A DNA stretch of 64,000 nucleotides from Bacillota bacterium (GCA_023457255.1 JAEWMB010000042.1:1-64000); one strand, 5' to 3'. Numbered from the stretch's first letter, positions 1-8,705 are shown. A program made the numbers and translations. The notes: a model not told the origin generated them from the letters alone.

Positions 1-72
1 TAAAGCACCACCTTGTCCGTTAAGGTATTCCATAACAATTTTTTTCTTAAATTCAAAAGAATATTTAGCCAT
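1..72 (-). CDS. IS3-family transposase OrfA, N-terminal fragment (window edge)
   Basis: Twenty-four codons are visible, beginning MAKYSFEFKKKIVMEYLNGQ. This is the characteristic start of the IS3/IS150 OrfA helix-turn-helix protein, which binds the element ends and is normally joined to the OrfB DDE catalytic part by programmed frameshifting. The frame is open to the edge, so the gene is cut by the window rather than shown to be broken. It is transcribed out of the window, away from the regulator gene at 349. Confidence 0.75.
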   Translation of the reverse strand, partial: MAKYSFEFKKKIVMEYLNGQGGAL

Positions 73-127
73 AAAAAACCGACCTCCCAATCGTTAGATT
101 TTGGTCTAACTTTTGGGGGTCGGTTCA
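1..127 (-). mobile_element. End of an IS3-family (IS150-like) insertion sequence
   Basis: The first 127 bases read on the minus strand as the left end of an insertion sequence. The terminal inverted-repeat-like end begins TGAACCGACCCCCAAAAGTT at about position 127, a pattern typical of IS3/IS150-group ends, and is followed by a start codon and transposase reading frame that leaves the window at position 1. A hairpin formed by CCGACC and GGTCGG arms lies between the tip and the start codon. Only one end is visible, so the element size, the other repeat and the target duplication cannot be judged. Confidence 0.75.
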
Positions 128-348
128 TGTTATAGACTTGCTCTTTTTTATTAATAAATAAGTTTTTTATTATTTAACATTCCTTAATAAAATTTTCAAC
201 CGGAACGCTAATGATTGTATTAAAAACTCTTGCGAGATAGCCCTGGGTAGTATATTGTAATGTAAGGGGATATTATGGAACCATTGGATTGGCTTCCTAT
301 GATTTCACATTGGAAGAATAAAATAAAAATAATGAGTGAGGCTTAACA

Positions 349-744
349 ATGCAACTATCAAAATTTACAGACTATACGTTTCGCGTATTAATTTATATGG
401 CACAAAATCCGGAGGAATTGTATACGGTAGAGAGGTTAGCGGCGAATCTTTCGGTATCGGAGCATCATTTAAAGAAGATAATACAAAAATTAGCAAAGAC
501 TGACTATATAAATTCTGCGAAAGGGAGAACCGGAGGACTAAAGCTAGGGCTATCACCGGAGGAAATTAGCTTAGGAGATGTACTTAGCCTTACGGAAGAG
601 AATCTCAATATTGTGGAATGTTTTCAAACGGAAACTGCATGCCGATTATTGGACAAAGAGTGCAAATTGAAAGCAATTGTACAACAGTCATTGGAACAAT
701 TTATTGCAGAGTTCCGCAAATACACATTACAGGATTTAATATAA
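349..744 (+). CDS. nsrR: Rrf2-family regulator, NsrR-like nitric oxide sensor
   Basis: A 131-residue Rrf2-family DNA-binding protein. The N-terminal winged helix starts MQLSKFTDYTFRVLIYMA and continues through LSVSEHHLKKII and the GRTGGLKLG wing. Three cysteines (C91, C98, C105, in IVECF...ACRLLDKEC) match the iron-sulfur ligand region of NsrR, and Asp8, the reported fourth ligand in NsrR proteins, is also present. The C-terminal KYTLQDLI resembles Bacillus NsrR. NsrR represses nitrosative-stress genes and releases DNA when NO damages its cluster. No flavohaemoglobin or other classical target is adjacent, so the regulon lies elsewhere. An IscR-type role is the main alternative. Spacing to the IS end upstream is about 220 bases, in which I see no other gene. 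Confidence 0.8.
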   Translation: MQLSKFTDYTFRVLIYMAQNPEELYTVERLAANLSVSEHHLKKIIQKLAKTDYINSAKGRTGGLKLGLSPEEISLGDVLSLTEENLNIVECFQTETACRLLDKECKLKAIVQQSLEQFIAEFRKYTLQDLI

Positions 745-790
745 CATTTATTTTTACAAAGTACTTATAAGTAAGCAAAGCAGTCTTAAG

Positions 791-835
791 AAACATCTCT
801 TAGCATAGGAAAAAACTAGGTAAGAGATGTTTTTT
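791..835 (+). terminator. Terminator after the NsrR-like gene
   Basis: Perfect 12-bp inverted repeat, left arm 791-802 (AAACATCTCTTA) and right arm 821-832, running into a T tract. It separates the regulator from the two-component operon. Confidence 0.8.
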
Positions 836-873
836 ACTGTATAAGTAAAAACTAATTGAAAGGGGAGGTAATC

Positions 874-1548
874 ATGGTGTATACATGTCTGGTGGTAGAT
901 GATGAGAAGGAATTGGCCACTGCGACCTGCGAATATTTTAATATGTTTGGTGTTTTGACAGCTTATGTGACGAATCAACAGGACTGCCTTATATTTCTGA
1001 AGGAACATGAAGTTAAACTGATTTTGCTCGATATCAACTTGCAAGAGGAAAGTGGATTTCTATTGTGTAAAGAGATACGTAAATTTTCTGATGTACCCAT
1101 ATTTTTTATTAGTGCAAGACAAAGTGACGATGACATCTTAATGGCTCTTAATATTGGCGGTGATGATTATATAAAAAAACCATATGCGCTTAGTGTATTG
1201 CTTGCTAAGGTTAAGGTAATGTTAAAAAGACTGGAGGAAACAAAAGAAAGACAGCCGCTGCAAGCGGGAAGAATACGAGTAGATATAAAAGCTAGAAAAG
1301 TATACGTAGGGGATCAGGGCATAGAGTTAAAAAATAAAGAATTTAAGCTGTTTCTTTATTTATTTCAGCATCCAAACATCGTGATTACGAAAGATGAATT
1401 ATTCGCAAATGTTTGGGGAGATGCGTTTTTTAGTGATGGCACACTAAATGTACATATCAGAAAGTTAAGGGAAAAAATTGAAAAGGACCCAAATAATCCG
1501 GAAATTATTAAAACAATCTGGGGAACAGGATATCGGTTGGATTTATGA
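874..1548 (+). CDS. OmpR-family response regulator
   Basis: A 224-residue two-component response regulator. The receiver domain (about 1-120) has the acidic pair D9/D10, the phosphoacceptor Asp53 in LILLDIN and the conserved Lys of YIKKPYA. The C-terminal winged-helix Trans_Reg_C domain has TKDELFANVWG...GTLNVHIRKLREKIE and ends IWGTGYRLDL. I chose ATG 874 rather than an in-frame TTG at 856 because GGGGAGG lies directly upstream of 874. The gene overlaps the histidine kinase by an ATGA junction, so they are translationally coupled. The likely target is the ABC operon beginning at 2984, whose promoter carries 11-bp-spaced direct repeats suitable for this regulator class. Confidence 0.95.
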   Translation: MVYTCLVVDDEKELATATCEYFNMFGVLTAYVTNQQDCLIFLKEHEVKLILLDINLQEESGFLLCKEIRKFSDVPIFFISARQSDDDILMALNIGGDDYIKKPYALSVLLAKVKVMLKRLEETKERQPLQAGRIRVDIKARKVYVGDQGIELKNKEFKLFLYLFQHPNIVITKDELFANVWGDAFFSDGTLNVHIRKLREKIEKDPNNPEIIKTIWGTGYRLDL

Positions 1549-2801
1549 AGCTGAGAAGATGGATGGTTGGAATTACCTTATTCTTAATTGGGTGTTATTT
1601 AATAACGATGGGATATCTTATGAAGCAAAAGATATCAAAGCTTGATATCACTCGGATGAATGCGATTGTAAAAAGTGTTGAAAAATCTCTTCAAGAAGGC
1701 AGTACTGTTTCTGTCGCAGAGAACATAAGAGCAGAAAAATCTGATTATAATTATAAAGTTATTTTGTGTGATAACCCTGACTATGACAAAATGATTTATC
1801 AGGGGTTAGCAGATAGAGCGACAATAATGGATATAAAAAGAGGAGATTCGTTAATAGGTAAGATTTTATTTCCGATTGATACCGTGGCAGAGGAAGCTCT
1901 TAGAAATCATTTGCTTCGGATGAGTACATTCCTGTTTGTAAGTCTATTCTTGTTTATCTTGGGTTTAGGTGCGTTTGTCTATCTACGTTTTGTTAAGCCG
2001 TTTTTAAGTCTTAGGGGATTTGCTTCCAGTATTGCAGCAGGGAATCTCGATTTTCCTCTGCGCATGCAAAAGAAGAATTATTTTGGTGCCTTTACGGAGA
2101 GCTTTGACATCATGAGGGAAGAACTAAGAGCGGCAAGGTCAGGAGAATTTGAAGCAAATAAGAGTAAAAAAGAGCTGGTTGCCAGTCTCTCACATGATAT
2201 TAAAACACCAGTTTCTACGATAAAGGCATATTGTGAATTGATTTTAGTAAAAAGTAAGGAGGCAGATACAAAACAAAAAATTCAAATCATTGATGAAAAA
2301 GCGGATATGATCGACCATCTCATTAGTGACATGTTTCATGCCACACTGGAAGATTTAACTGCGCTGAAAATAGATTGTAAAGAAGAGATGAGTACGATTC
2401 TTGAGGAAATGCTAATGCAATTGAATCATTATAATAGCATACATATGATTAATTTAATTCCGGAATGCTTGATTTATTGTGATGCCCTGCGGCTTAGTCA
2501 GGTAGTTGATAATATCATCAATAATTCCTATAAATACGCAGGAAGTAAAATAGAAGTAAGCAGCAATATAGAGCAGGACTGCTTAAAGTTAACCATTCGT
2601 GATTTTGGTGATGGTGTGGAGGAAAGTGATCTTCCATTGCTCTGTGAAAAATTCTATCGGGGAAAGAATAGTTCTAAAACAAATGGTTCCGGACTTGGAC
2701 TATATTTAGCGAAGCAGTTTCTGGAAGGGATGAAAGGAAGTCTTGAAATTTATTGTGAGCAGGGATTTGTAGTCACCTTGCATCTTCAATTGGTGGACTA
2801 G
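1545..2801 (+). CDS. Membrane sensor histidine kinase
   Basis: A 418-residue kinase. Two membrane segments (about 8-26 and 128-148) flank an extracytoplasmic sensor loop of roughly 100 residues. A HAMP-like linker follows, then the H box with His217 in SLSHDIKTPVSTIKAYCE, the N box in VVDNIINNSYKYAG, the G1 box DFGDGV and the G2 box GSGLGLYLAKQF, so it is expected to be catalytically competent. The loop is much larger than in BceS-type intramembrane sensors, so it may bind its ligand directly. It overlaps the response regulator gene by four bases. The neighbouring ABC transporter suggests a cell-envelope or antimicrobial-peptide signal, which is inference. Confidence 0.95.
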   Translation: MKLRRWMVGITLFLIGCYLITMGYLMKQKISKLDITRMNAIVKSVEKSLQEGSTVSVAENIRAEKSDYNYKVILCDNPDYDKMIYQGLADRATIMDIKRGDSLIGKILFPIDTVAEEALRNHLLRMSTFLFVSLFLFILGLGAFVYLRFVKPFLSLRGFASSIAAGNLDFPLRMQKKNYFGAFTESFDIMREELRAARSGEFEANKSKKELVASLSHDIKTPVSTIKAYCELILVKSKEADTKQKIQIIDEKADMIDHLISDMFHATLEDLTALKIDCKEEMSTILEEMLMQLNHYNSIHMINLIPECLIYCDALRLSQVVDNIINNSYKYAGSKIEVSSNIEQDCLKLTIRDFGDGVEESDLPLLCEKFYRGKNSSKTNGSGLGLYLAKQFLEGMKGSLEIYCEQGFVVTLHLQLVD

Positions 2802-2825
2802 GTTAGTGGATGTCATATCGATTTG

Positions 2826-2897
2826 TAAGGAATTAAGAAACAGGTAAGAATTATATAAGGAATGGAAAAAGACTGCTTAAGATTCCAAACATATAAT
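2826..2897 (+). promoter_or_regulatory. Probable response-regulator-activated promoter of the ABC operon
   Basis: A good -10 TATAAT sits at 2892-2897 but the -35 position (2869-2874, AAGACT) is poor. Just upstream lie repeats beginning TAAG at 2834, 2845 and 2856, exactly 11 bases apart, with another at 2826. Helical-turn-spaced direct repeats next to a weak -35 are the usual layout of an OmpR-family activation site. A hairpin with 11-bp arms (2902-2912 and 2923-2933) follows in the 5' leader. Confidence 0.5.
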
Positions 2898-2983
2898 GTA
2901 GTTATCGGAAGCAGCTTTTCAAGCTTCTGATAAAAGGTGCTTTTGTACCGTCAATATAGTTATCAGATTATATGGGGGAATGA

Positions 2984-3742
2984 ATGATGTCAACAATTTT
3001 AGAAGCGAAAATGCTCTGTAAGACTTTTTCCACTGGAAGTATACAGCAGCATGTATTAAAAAATCTCAATATCCGGATAAAAGAAGGAGATTTTACCGTT
3101 ATCATGGGGAGTTCCGGTTCGGGTAAATCCACCCTATTGTACGCATTATCCGGAATGGATAAACCGACACTTGGTGAAATTATCTTTAGGGGTACTGGGA
3201 TAAGTCAATATTCCAATGATAAATTAGCTATTTTTCGAAGATCACATTGTGGATTTATCTTTCAGCAGATCTACTTGAATGAAACGATGAGTATTCTGGA
3301 CAATATCTTAGTCAGCGGACTTTTGGTAAGCAAAGACCGAAAGGCTATCACCAAAAAGGCAAAGGAGTTACTTTTAGAAGTTGATTTAGATGAAAAGTGT
3401 TATAACAAATTTCCTTCCCAATTATCGGGCGGAGAAGCACAAAGAGTCGCCATAGTAAGGGCATTAATTAATGAACCTGAAATCGTATTTGCCGATGAAC
3501 CAACCGGTGCACTTAACTCTGAAAATGCCACACATGTCCTGGATGTTATGACAAGGATGAATGAAAACGGTCAGTCCATTGTTATGGTAACTCATGATAT
3601 GAAAACCGCAAGAAGGGCAAATCGTATTCTTTATCTAAAAGATGGTGTAATACTTGATGAGTGTGACTTAGGAATTTATCAAAAGAATGATCCTGACCGC
3701 CATGCAAGGCTTCATGAATTCTTACGGAAAATGGGGTGGTAG
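2984..3742 (+). CDS. ABC transporter ATPase, MacB/BceA/LolD type
   Basis: A 252-residue ATPase that would energise the FtsX-type permease encoded just downstream. Walker A GSSGSGKST is at residues 42-50, the Q loop is in FIFQQIYL, the signature LSGGEAQRVAI is followed by Walker B IVFADEPTGAL, and the H loop is VMVTHDMK. The sequence belongs to the family that includes BceA, MacB and LolD, whose members power mechanotransmission or peptide export and detoxification rather than ordinary uptake. The gene starts with tandem ATG codons (2984 and 2987) behind GGGGGAATG. It ends two bases before the permease start, so the two form one operon and complex. Confidence 0.93.
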   Translation: MMSTILEAKMLCKTFSTGSIQQHVLKNLNIRIKEGDFTVIMGSSGSGKSTLLYALSGMDKPTLGEIIFRGTGISQYSNDKLAIFRRSHCGFIFQQIYLNETMSILDNILVSGLLVSKDRKAITKKAKELLLEVDLDEKCYNKFPSQLSGGEAQRVAIVRALINEPEIVFADEPTGALNSENATHVLDVMTRMNENGQSIVMVTHDMKTARRANRILYLKDGVILDECDLGIYQKNDPDRHARLHEFLRKMGW

Positions 3743-3744
3743 GT

Positions 3745-6099
3745 ATGAAGCTATTTTTGATTGCAAAAAATAATATCAAAAGTTCGCGCACTACTTCTAT
3801 TATACTGGTTCTCTTAAGTTTACTGTCCACCTTTATGATGTATACCGGAATAAGCGTAGTAAGCCAGATGAATGAATTTGTGGATACCAAAAATGAAAAA
3901 CTTCATGGTGCGGATAATACTCTCCTTGTTGGAAAATCAAGTTTAGATAAAGTGATTACAATACTTAACCAGCGAGAAGACGTTAGCCAATACGAAGTTC
4001 ATGACAGCATTTTTTATACTTCACCGAAGATTCGAAATAAAACCAGACAGGAAAAGGAAAAAAATCTTGTTACTATTGTCTTAAATGCCAGCGAGTCGTA
4101 TGATATCAGTCAGCTTTCCATTATTGATAAAATTAATCAGGAGCTTTCCAATGGAATTATAGTACCATATATATTAAAGACTGCGGATAAGTATGAAACA
4201 GGTGATGAGATTGAGATTATGGTTGAGAACTATACTTATACTTACGTAATTGCCGGGTTCTATGAAAATGTTATCTTTGCGCTCCCTAGCAATGGTTCGA
4301 TGTATCAGCTTTTTGTTTATGACTCCGTATTTCATGTCCTCCGGGAAGATATAGTGGATAGTGCGAAGCAAAGTATCGTAAATATTCGATTAGATGATGG
4401 TATAGGCAGTGAAGAGTTTGAGAGAAGTTTTTTGCTTGAATTTAAGAGTGTTGCGGATGAAAATGACTTTTTACAGATTCTGTCGTATGATACGTTTAAA
4501 GAAGGTACAACGATGTTTGTAAACATTCTTATGGTCATTTTAATTGCATTTTCCCTGATACTTTTAGTCATTGCCTTGGTAGTTATACGATTTTCTATTA
4601 TTGTTCATTTGGAGAAGAATATTAAAAATATCGGCTCACTTGAGGCAATCGGCTATACGACCGGACAGATAAAGTATGCGTTATTACTTGAATTCCTTAT
4701 GTTAACAATCAGTGGTATTCTGATAGGATTAAGTTTAGCAATAGCTGCTTCTTTACCTGTAGGTAACATCATATCTGGCTCTATTGGGCTGCAGTGGATT
4801 TCAAAAATCAGCAGTTTGGGTATTATGTTAAGCATTCTCATAAATCTGTTTCTGATTATTATTGTCACTGCTATGACTGCCAGAAAGTTAAAAAGGATAA
4901 CACCTTTGATTGCCCTTCGCAACGGGATTGAAACGCATAGTTTTAAAAGAAATTATCTTCCGCTTGAAAAAACAAAATTTAATCTTAACTTTGCTATTGG
5001 TGGGAAAGGACTTTTATTCAATAGAAAGCAAAACATTGTAATGGCAGTGATTATCTCTCTTCTAACATTTGCCTGTGTTTATGCAATCGGCATGTATTAT
5101 AATTTTGTAATCGATGATTCCGCGCTGCTAAACCTGGTTGGAGTAGAAACCGCAGAAATTCAGATGGTAGTGGAGGCAAAAGATTATGACAAGGTCATCC
5201 ATCAAGTAAGGGAGATGGAGGGAGTTACTAAGGTACTTGATTATAATTGGGAGGATTTACTGTTAAGAAATGGAGAAAAAGAAAGTCAGGTACGAGTTGA
5301 GGTTACGGATGATTTTTCACAGTTTGAGATAAATACATTAATAAGCGGAAGATTGGCGGAATATGATAATGAGATTGTAGTTAGTAATAAAACGTTAGAA
5401 GATCTTGGGTTAGAGCTTGGTGACAGTATTACAGTATCCTCGTTTGGCCGTGAAGTACAATATTTGATTGTTGGAGTAAAGCAGCATATTAACGGACTTG
5501 GCAAAGGGGCAAGCCTCACTACAGAGGGTGTGAGACGGCTAAAGTCAGATTATAAGATACTGAGGGCTTCCATTTATCTTTCGGATGCCAAGGATGTAAA
5601 TGCCTTTATAAAAAAACTAAATAATGAATTTTTTGATATTGATAAACTGATTATTAACATTGAGGAGTCTATTAATACGGTGATGGAATCCTTTAGAGGT
5701 TCTGTTTCCACGCTTTGTATGGTATGCGGCTGTATTACTGTAATTACAGTAGTATTGATTTTACTTCTTTTAATCAAAATAAAAATCATTAAGGAGCAAA
5801 AGCAGTACGGGATTTATAAAGCGCTTGGATACACTACTTCTCAACTAATTCTGCAGGTCTCCTATAGTTATTTGCCGGTGATTTTACTCGGAGGCTTGAT
5901 GGGCTTAGCGCTAGGTGTTCTTTTGTCAAATCCTATTACCCGGATATTACTTTCAAGTAATGGCATCAGGAAGGTTAATTTTATAATGCCATATCAGTAT
6001 ATCGTTTTTATTCCGATTGGAATTATTCTGGTTTCGACGGTAACGATACTGTTATCCTCTCTTAAGATTCGAAACATAGCGCCAACAGAAATTATTTGA
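3745..6099 (+). CDS. Duplicated FtsX-domain ABC permease
   Basis: A 784-residue permease with two FtsX modules. A first membrane segment near residues 17-40 is followed by an external domain of about 200 residues and three membrane segments (about 255-380). Then comes a second membrane segment near 430-455, another external domain, and three final segments (about 650-780). This eight-segment arrangement is that of LolC/MacB-like double permeases, not the ten-segment BceB. The start at ATG 3745 follows a GGGGTGG ribosome site; an in-frame GTG lies nine bases upstream. The partner ATPase precedes it directly. Substrate unknown; peptide or lipid handling under two-component control is the best inference. 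Confidence 0.88.
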   Translation: MKLFLIAKNNIKSSRTTSIILVLLSLLSTFMMYTGISVVSQMNEFVDTKNEKLHGADNTLLVGKSSLDKVITILNQREDVSQYEVHDSIFYTSPKIRNKTRQEKEKNLVTIVLNASESYDISQLSIIDKINQELSNGIIVPYILKTADKYETGDEIEIMVENYTYTYVIAGFYENVIFALPSNGSMYQLFVYDSVFHVLREDIVDSAKQSIVNIRLDDGIGSEEFERSFLLEFKSVADENDFLQILSYDTFKEGTTMFVNILMVILIAFSLILLVIALVVIRFSIIVHLEKNIKNIGSLEAIGYTTGQIKYALLLEFLMLTISGILIGLSLAIAASLPVGNIISGSIGLQWISKISSLGIMLSILINLFLIIIVTAMTARKLKRITPLIALRNGIETHSFKRNYLPLEKTKFNLNFAIGGKGLLFNRKQNIVMAVIISLLTFACVYAIGMYYNFVIDDSALLNLVGVETAEIQMVVEAKDYDKVIHQVREMEGVTKVLDYNWEDLLLRNGEKESQVRVEVTDDFSQFEINTLISGRLAEYDNEIVVSNKTLEDLGLELGDSITVSSFGREVQYLIVGVKQHINGLGKGASLTTEGVRRLKSDYKILRASIYLSDAKDVNAFIKKLNNEFFDIDKLIINIEESINTVMESFRGSVSTLCMVCGCITVITVVLILLLLIKIKIIKEQKQYGIYKALGYTTSQLILQVSYSYLPVILLGGLMGLALGVLLSNPITRILLSSNGIRKVNFIMPYQYIVFIPIGIILVSTVTILLSSLKIRNIAPTEII

Positions 6100-6155
6100 C
6101 CGATAAAATTGATAGAATAATGACTGTTTGATCAGAAAAATAATTTGGGAAAGAA

Positions 6156-6204
6156 AAATCCAAGTGAGCTTGAGGGAGAGTAAACAAGCTCACTTGGATT
6201 TTTT
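6156..6204. terminator. Bidirectional terminator between permease and adh
   Basis: Perfect 17-bp inverted repeat, 6156-6172 and 6185-6201, flanked by A and T runs. It can terminate both the ABC operon and the convergent alcohol dehydrogenase gene. Confidence 0.9.
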
Positions 6205-6224
6205 TAGGATCTATTATGATAAAA

Positions 6225-7415
6225 TTAGAAATTAATCTCTTCGTTATAGAAGCATGCTTTTAATAACTTCTCCATCTCTTCTTGTGTTGGGATTCTAGGA
6301 TTAGAGCCTGTACAAGCATCAGAGATAGCATTTGCGGCAACTTCAGGTAATTTTTCTAAGAATTCTTTTTCCTTGATAATTCCATCTTCATATTCCTTGA
6401 TGCAGCTTGGAATATTTAAGGAGCGATTCATCTGATTTAATTCTTCAATAAGAGCATCTACAAGTTCTGTCGTTGTATTGCCTTTTAAAGAAAGTGCAGC
6501 TGCGATTTTGGCATAACGTTTTGCCGCCTCTTCATTTTTGGAATTAAATTTAATAACTTTTGGTAAGTACATAGCATTTGCACAGCCATGGACAATATGA
6601 CCGCCGGAGTAAGCAGCACCGGTTTTATGAGCCATAGAATGAACAATTCCAAGTAACGCATTGGAAAATGCCATACCGGCTAAACACTGTGCATTGTGCA
6701 TCTTATCACGTGCGTCCATATTACCGTCATAAGAAGGCTTTAAATACTCATGAGTCATACGGATAGCATGCATTGCAAGAGGGTCGGTATAATCACAATG
6801 CAGTGTTGAAACATATGCTTCCACAGCGTGTGTCATAGCATCCATACCGGTGTGTGCAGTAAGTTTTGCAGGCATTGTCTCAGCTAAATCAGGATCTACA
6901 ATAGCAACATCCGGTGTAATATTAAAATCTGCAAGAGGATATTTAATACCCTTGTGATAGTCTGTAATTACACTGAAAGCAGTTACTTCAGTTGCTGTTC
7001 CGGAAGTAGATGGGATAGCGCAGAACTTTGCTTTGGTACGCAGCGTTGGGAAATTAAATGGAATAATTAAATCTTCGAATGTTGTGTCCGGATATTCATA
7101 GAATGCCCACATTGCTTTTGCTGCATCAATTGGTGAACCGCCGCCTATGGATACAATCCAATCCGGCTCGAATTCTCTCATTGCAGCAGCACCCTTCCTT
7201 ACGGTTTCTACGCTGGGGTCCGGCTCTACATTTTCAAATAAAGAAACTTCCATTCCGGCTTCTTTTAAGTATTCAATAACTCTATCCAAAAAGCCAAAAC
7301 GTTTCATGGAGCCGCCTCCAACAACGATAATTGCTTTTTTACCGATTAAATTTTTAAGTTCTGCAAGAGAGCCCTTTCCATGATATAAGTCTCTTGGTAA
7401 TGTAAAACGTGCCAT
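6225..7415 (-). CDS. Iron-containing alcohol dehydrogenase
   Basis: A 396-residue group III (iron-dependent) alcohol dehydrogenase that interconverts aldehydes and alcohols with NAD(P)H in the cytoplasm, most likely acetaldehyde to ethanol in fermentation. The nucleotide-binding motif VSIGGGSPIDAAK is at about 88-100. Metal ligands fit D192 and H196 of GMDAMTHAVEAY, then His259/263 in HSMAHKTG and His273 or His276 in GGHIVHGCANA. Length is standard for a stand-alone enzyme. The minus-strand promoter has TTGACC and TATTAT boxes spaced by 17, a perfect Rex operator immediately after the -10 box, and a strong AAGGAGG site. Redox (NADH) control is therefore well supported by sequence. Confidence 0.95.
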   Translation of the reverse strand: MARFTLPRDLYHGKGSLAELKNLIGKKAIIVVGGGSMKRFGFLDRVIEYLKEAGMEVSLFENVEPDPSVETVRKGAAAMREFEPDWIVSIGGGSPIDAAKAMWAFYEYPDTTFEDLIIPFNFPTLRTKAKFCAIPSTSGTATEVTAFSVITDYHKGIKYPLADFNITPDVAIVDPDLAETMPAKLTAHTGMDAMTHAVEAYVSTLHCDYTDPLAMHAIRMTHEYLKPSYDGNMDARDKMHNAQCLAGMAFSNALLGIVHSMAHKTGAAYSGGHIVHGCANAMYLPKVIKFNSKNEEAAKRYAKIAAALSLKGNTTTELVDALIEELNQMNRSLNIPSCIKEYEDGIIKEKEFLEKLPEVAANAISDACTGSNPRIPTQEEMEKLLKACFYNEEINF

Positions 7416-7445
7416 ATATTTTGTCCTCCTTGTATGTAATATAAA

Positions 7446-7463
7446 TTGTTAAATGTTTAACAA
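7446..7463. promoter_or_regulatory. Perfect Rex operator in the adh promoter
   Basis: TTGTTAAATGTTTAACAA is an exact match to the Rex consensus (TTGTTAA-N4-TTAACAA). It abuts the minus-strand -10 box (7465-7470) on the transcript side, where a bound repressor would block initiation. Rex releases DNA at a high NADH/NAD+ ratio. Confidence 0.88.
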
Positions 7464-7464
7464 G

Positions 7465-7493
7465 ATAATAACACAGAGAGGAGTTCAGGTCAA
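7465..7493 (-). promoter_or_regulatory. Promoter of the iron alcohol dehydrogenase
   Basis: On the minus strand, -35 TTGACC (7493-7488) and -10 TATTAT (7470-7465) are separated by exactly 17 bases. The Rex operator begins one base past the -10 box. Confidence 0.8.
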
Positions 7494-7500
7494 TAGAAAG

Positions 7501-7518
7501 ATGTTAAAAAAATAACAA
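7501..7518. promoter_or_regulatory. Degenerate second Rex-like site
   Basis: ATGTTAAAAAAATAACAA matches the Rex consensus at 12 of its 14 specified positions. It lies just upstream of the adh -35 box, with centres 55 bases from the perfect site, so two Rex dimers could bracket the promoter. Confidence 0.45.
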
Positions 7519-7641
7519 TTTTTTTCACTGATTTGTCAGTTTCCATTAGATACTAATCATAAGAACAACCGATATAATCTGTGGAATTAAAAGGATAAGA
7601 ATGATATAATATAAAAAAATCTATGTTAAAAGGAAAATAGA

Positions 7642-7854
7642 ATGGAGAAGGATAAACAAAAAAGGTTAGATGCATTTGAAAAGATGCTGGAAGGTATTTT
7701 GGTGGAGTATAATGATATACTATTACGGATGGAAAAACTTAGGACAGAGGAAAAAGTAAAGTCTGTCACCTATCAGCAGCTTTTGGCGCGTAAATTAATG
7801 TATACCAATATGTTGGCTTTTTATGAGTTATATGAATTAAAAGATAAAACTTGA
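7642..7854 (+). CDS. Small charged helical protein of unknown function
   Basis: A 70-residue protein beginning MEKDKQKRLDAFEKMLEG. I do not recognise a family. It is almost wholly helical in appearance, with heptad-like hydrophobic spacing and many Lys/Glu residues. There is no signal peptide or membrane segment, so it is probably a cytoplasmic coiled-coil protein. AAAGGAAAATAG precedes the ATG. It stands between the divergent adh promoter and the NUDIX gene, about 110 bases from the latter, and could be co-transcribed with it. Confidence 0.65.
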   Translation: MEKDKQKRLDAFEKMLEGILVEYNDILLRMEKLRTEEKVKSVTYQQLLARKLMYTNMLAFYELYELKDKT

Positions 7855-7966
7855 GAAATCAATGGTAGAATAAGAGACATTAGAATAAGTATCAGTACTT
7901 GAGAGATTTCTGAAAAGATAAGCCGGAACCTGATTTTATAGACAAAGGAAGATGAGAGGAATCATT

Positions 7967-8524
7967 ATGACATTTTATGAACAATTACAAAATTATAAAC
8001 CGTTTAATGAACAGGAAGAGAAAGATAAGGAAGCAATGCTATCGTTTCTGAACCATTCGGAAAATGTTTTTACCCGGGATAATACAATTGCACATTTTTC
8101 TGCATCTTCATGGTTAGTGAATAAAGACAGAACAAAGGTTATCATGGTATATCATAATCTTTATGATTCCTGGGCATGGACTGGGGGACATGCGGATGGG
8201 GATGAGGATTTATTGCGAGTGGCAGTGAAGGAAGCGGAAGAAGAGACCGGTTTAAAGATGGTTACGGCTGTAAAACCGGACATATTCTCTATCGAAATTT
8301 TAACGGTGAACGGTCATATCAAACGAGATTCCTATGTTTCTTCTCATCTTCATATCAATGTTACGTATCTGCTGGAGGCGGACGAAGGGCAGGATTTATC
8401 TGTAAAGCCGGATGAAAATAGTGGAGTCAGGTGGTTTACCTTAGAGGAAGCAATTGCTGCATGCAGTGAGCCATGGATGAAGCAGATTTATCGAAAGCTG
8501 AATGAGAAGCTTAGAAAAATATAG
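7967..8524 (+). CDS. NUDIX hydrolase
   Basis: A 185-residue NUDIX-superfamily hydrolase, which cleaves nucleoside diphosphates linked to another moiety with a divalent metal. The NUDIX box spans GGHADGDEDLLRVAVKEAEEETGL: the Gly, the first Glu and the EEETG core are present, while the usual Arg of REUxEE is Lys. An N-terminal extension of about 45 residues and a later SSHLHINVTYLLEA stretch are shared with uncharacterised clostridial NUDIX proteins. I chose ATG 7967 because AGAGGAA lies six bases upstream; an ATG 15 bases earlier has poorer spacing. Substrate cannot be told from sequence. Confidence 0.88.
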   Translation: MTFYEQLQNYKPFNEQEEKDKEAMLSFLNHSENVFTRDNTIAHFSASSWLVNKDRTKVIMVYHNLYDSWAWTGGHADGDEDLLRVAVKEAEEETGLKMVTAVKPDIFSIEILTVNGHIKRDSYVSSHLHINVTYLLEADEGQDLSVKPDENSGVRWFTLEEAIAACSEPWMKQIYRKLNEKLRKI

Positions 8525-8705
8525 TGACTAAATCACAGAGAATTGATATAATTTTGTTATAATATATGGAATGAATAGATAATTTAACCTAAAAATAACG
8601 AAGGGGAAGGTTATGGGAAGGGCAAAAGAAATGGTGATGAAACCATAATATTATGGCTATTGTTGCAATGAAAAATACGATATCTATGTAAAAGGAGAAA
8701 ACACT

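Noticed and set aside
856..873. TTG start six codons upstream for the response regulator
   Set aside because: The ribosome site lies after this codon and fits ATG 874.
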